A stretch of DNA of 64,000 bases from Motilibacter rhizosphaerae (GTDB lineage: Bacteria > Actinomycetota > Actinomycetes > Motilibacterales > Motilibacteraceae), in contig NZ_SGXD01000001.1 in the NCBI RefSeq assembly GCF_004216915.1, positions 310,001 to 374,000 of the forward strand. Reading direction: 5' to 3'. Position numbers and translations under genes: made by a program. The notes under the pieces were generated by a model, which worked only from the letters and a program-made list of their open reading frames with translations, was not told where the DNA came from and made no database searches. Position 1 is the first letter of the stretch; each line of letters starts with the position of its first letter. Shown here one piece after another: positions 62,630 to 64,000 of this stretch.

Positions 62630-64000
62630 CCGACGGGCAGCGGGATCTCCGACCGCACGAGCCACCCCTCGGGCGTGGGGCCGGCGCGGAGCGTCCCGCC
62701 GAGCTCGGCCGAGCGCTCGCGCATGGACGAGACCCCGACGCCCGGGCTCCAGCCCGTCGGGGCGGCGCCGGTGTCCGCGACCTCGACGAGCAGGCGCCCG
62801 CCGTCGCACGACATCCGCACGGTCGCCGCATCCGTGCCGCTGTGCCGCGCGGTGTTGTCGAGGGCTCCCGCCACGATGCGGTACGCCGCGACCTCCCACG
62901 CCGCCGGCAGCTCGGGCAGCCCCGGCACCTCGAACTCCACGCGGAGCGGGCGGTCGTCCGCCGTCCGCAGCGTCGCGGCGTGCTGGCGCAGCGCGCGGAG
63001 CAGACCGAGCTCGTCGAGCGCCGGCGGCCGCATGCCGTAGACCAGCCGGCGCACCTCGCCGATCGCCGCGACCGCTTCGGCGCGCACCGTGCCGAGCAGG
63101 GCGTCCGCGCCCGCGGGGTCGTGGTGCAGCGTGTTGCGGGCGGCGTCGGCGGTGAACGCGATGCCCGAGAGCCGGGGGCCCAGCTCGTCGTGGAGGTCGC
63201 GGCGCAGCCGGCGGCGCTCCTCCTCGACCGCCTGCACCGTGGCCTCGCGCGAGGAGCGGACGGCCGCGGCCTCCTGCTGCGCGCGCAGGGTCTGGGCGAG
63301 CAGCGGGGCGACGAGGTGGAGGACGTCCTCCTCCGCGGGGTGCATCCGCAGGTCGCCCGGGCGCAGGCCGACGAGCAGCTCCCCGCGCCGCCCGTCGCGC
63401 AGCGGCAGGGGCAGGGCGCGCTGCGTCGTCGGGGGCTCCCCCGACGCGGCGACGACCTGCCCGTCGACGGCCACCGCGGCGTACGGCAGCACGAGGGACT
63501 CGCGCACGGCGGCCAGGGCGGAGGCGGGGTCGTCCCCGAGGCTGTCGACCATGCGCGTCGCCGCCCGGAGCGGGTCCGGCCGCTGCCCGAAGAGCACGGC
63601 GTCGAGGACCTCGCGCAGGACGCGCCGCGCGGGAGCGACGCCGAACGCGCAGAGCGCCGCGAGCAGGGCGGTCGCGCCGGGCGTCGCGGGCCTCCCGCTG
63701 CCCAGCTCGACCAGGGAGGTGGCGGACTCGAGCAGCGCGACGTACACCGCCACGGTCGTCACGGCCACCGTCGTCGCCACCACCAGCCCGCGCACGTCGA
63801 GCACCTGCGGGCGCCCGGCTCCGGCCCACAGGCACCAGGGCAGCAGCGCCAGGACGAGGCAGAGCACGACCCACCCCGCGGTCACCGGGGCGACGAAGGT
63901 GACGACGCCGAGGACCAGCGTGGCGACGCTGACCGGCAGGGCCATCCAGAGCAGCGTCGAGCGGGCCGGGCCGCTGCTGCGCTCGAGCCGCCACCAGGTG
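62626..64000 (-). CDS. Two-component sensor histidine kinase (NarL-type), 5' end outside window
   Basis: The C-terminal 458 codons of a sensor kinase; the frame is open to the window edge without a start. Three to four membrane segments (VSVATLVLGVVTFVAPV onward) precede a GAF-like region, the HisKA_3 motif EEERRRLRRDLHDELGPRLSG (phosphorylated His in RDLHDELG) and an ATPase domain with N-box ALDNTARHS, ADTG and GVGVSSMRERSAELGG. A NarL-type response regulator would be expected nearby but is not in the window. Confidence 0.88.
   Translation of the reverse strand, partial: TWWRLERSSGPARSTLLWMALPVSVATLVLGVVTFVAPVTAGWVVLCLVLALLPWCLWAGAGRPQVLDVRGLVVATTVAVTTVAVYVALLESATSLVELGSGRPATPGATALLAALCAFGVAPARRVLREVLDAVLFGQRPDPLRAATRMVDSLGDDPASALAAVRESLVLPYAAVAVDGQVVAASGEPPTTQRALPLPLRDGRRGELLVGLRPGDLRMHPAEEDVLHLVAPLLAQTLRAQQEAAAVRSSREATVQAVEEERRRLRRDLHDELGPRLSGIAFTADAARNTLHHDPAGADALLGTVRAEAVAAIGEVRRLVYGMRPPALDELGLLRALRQHAATLRTADDRPLRVEFEVPGLPELPAAWEVAAYRIVAGALDNTARHSGTDAATVRMSCDGGRLLVEVADTGAAPTGWSPGVGVSSMRERSAELGGTLRAGPTPEGWLVRSEIPLPVG

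Overview
The window is very GC-rich with dense, same-strand gene blocks, many GTG starts and 4-base stop/start overlaps (GTGA, ATGA). Together with F420-type LLM oxidoreductases, a DUF222/HNH (13E12-type) gene under a mycobacterial-style SOS box, and SpoIIE/GGDEF/LOV signalling proteins, this points to a free-living actinomycete. The genus cannot be fixed from the sequence alone. No rRNA, tRNA or CRISPR array was seen.

Layout: (1) 1-8.8 kb: a rhamnose-type ABC importer (rhaTPQS, minus strand, rhaS cut by the window edge) diverges from a LacI-family regulator that is translationally coupled to lutABC (L-lactate oxidation). Two ACGTTTCA motifs lie between the divergent promoters. The block reads as one sugar-to-lactate regulon. 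(2) 8.8-24.9 kb: a formaldehyde-dehydrogenase-like zinc enzyme; a four-gene FtsX-type ABC system in which one ATPase lacks about 12 residues between the signature and Walker B; a fused double ABC exporter; an MFS pump with its TetR repressor; a USP-like protein; a methyltransferase. (3) 24.9-27.7 kb: an accessory spot with a LacI gene remnant, the SOS-box HNH gene, an intact IS30-family element and several copies of an interspersed repeat. (4) 27.7-39.5 kb: mscL, then eleven minus-strand genes that look like a reductive pyrimidine (or hydantoin) catabolism and uptake operon: two permeases, ATPase and NMT1/THI5-like binding protein, LysR regulator, two F420-type LLM oxidoreductases, beta-ureidopropionase, dihydropyrimidinase, SDR and class III aminotransferase. 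No PreA/PreT-type dihydropyrimidine dehydrogenase is present. (5) 39.5-48.4 kb: a LacI regulator, a broken GNAT gene, another LLM enzyme, two secreted collagen-like proteins (one with an Hcp-like C-terminal domain), a TetR/epimerase divergent pair with an elaborate operator, SDRs and an S1C protease. (6) 48.4-64 kb: a BluB-CobT fusion for the lower ligand of B12, coupled to a membrane-anchored unknown, then a signalling-rich stretch: two GGDEF proteins, two SpoIIE-type phosphatases (one with a LOV blue-light domain), a GAF protein, a GDT1-type transporter, a DUF1801 protein, a DUF2127 protein and a sensor kinase cut by the window edge.

The most distinctive non-coding feature is a family of about ten intergenic copies of a 23-bp element with core TGCATGATCA, all between 8.7 and 27.7 kb, sometimes as inverted pairs that form long hairpins. 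The most distinctive gene-content hypothesis is that an F420-dependent LLM enzyme supplies the missing redox step of the pyrimidine operon.
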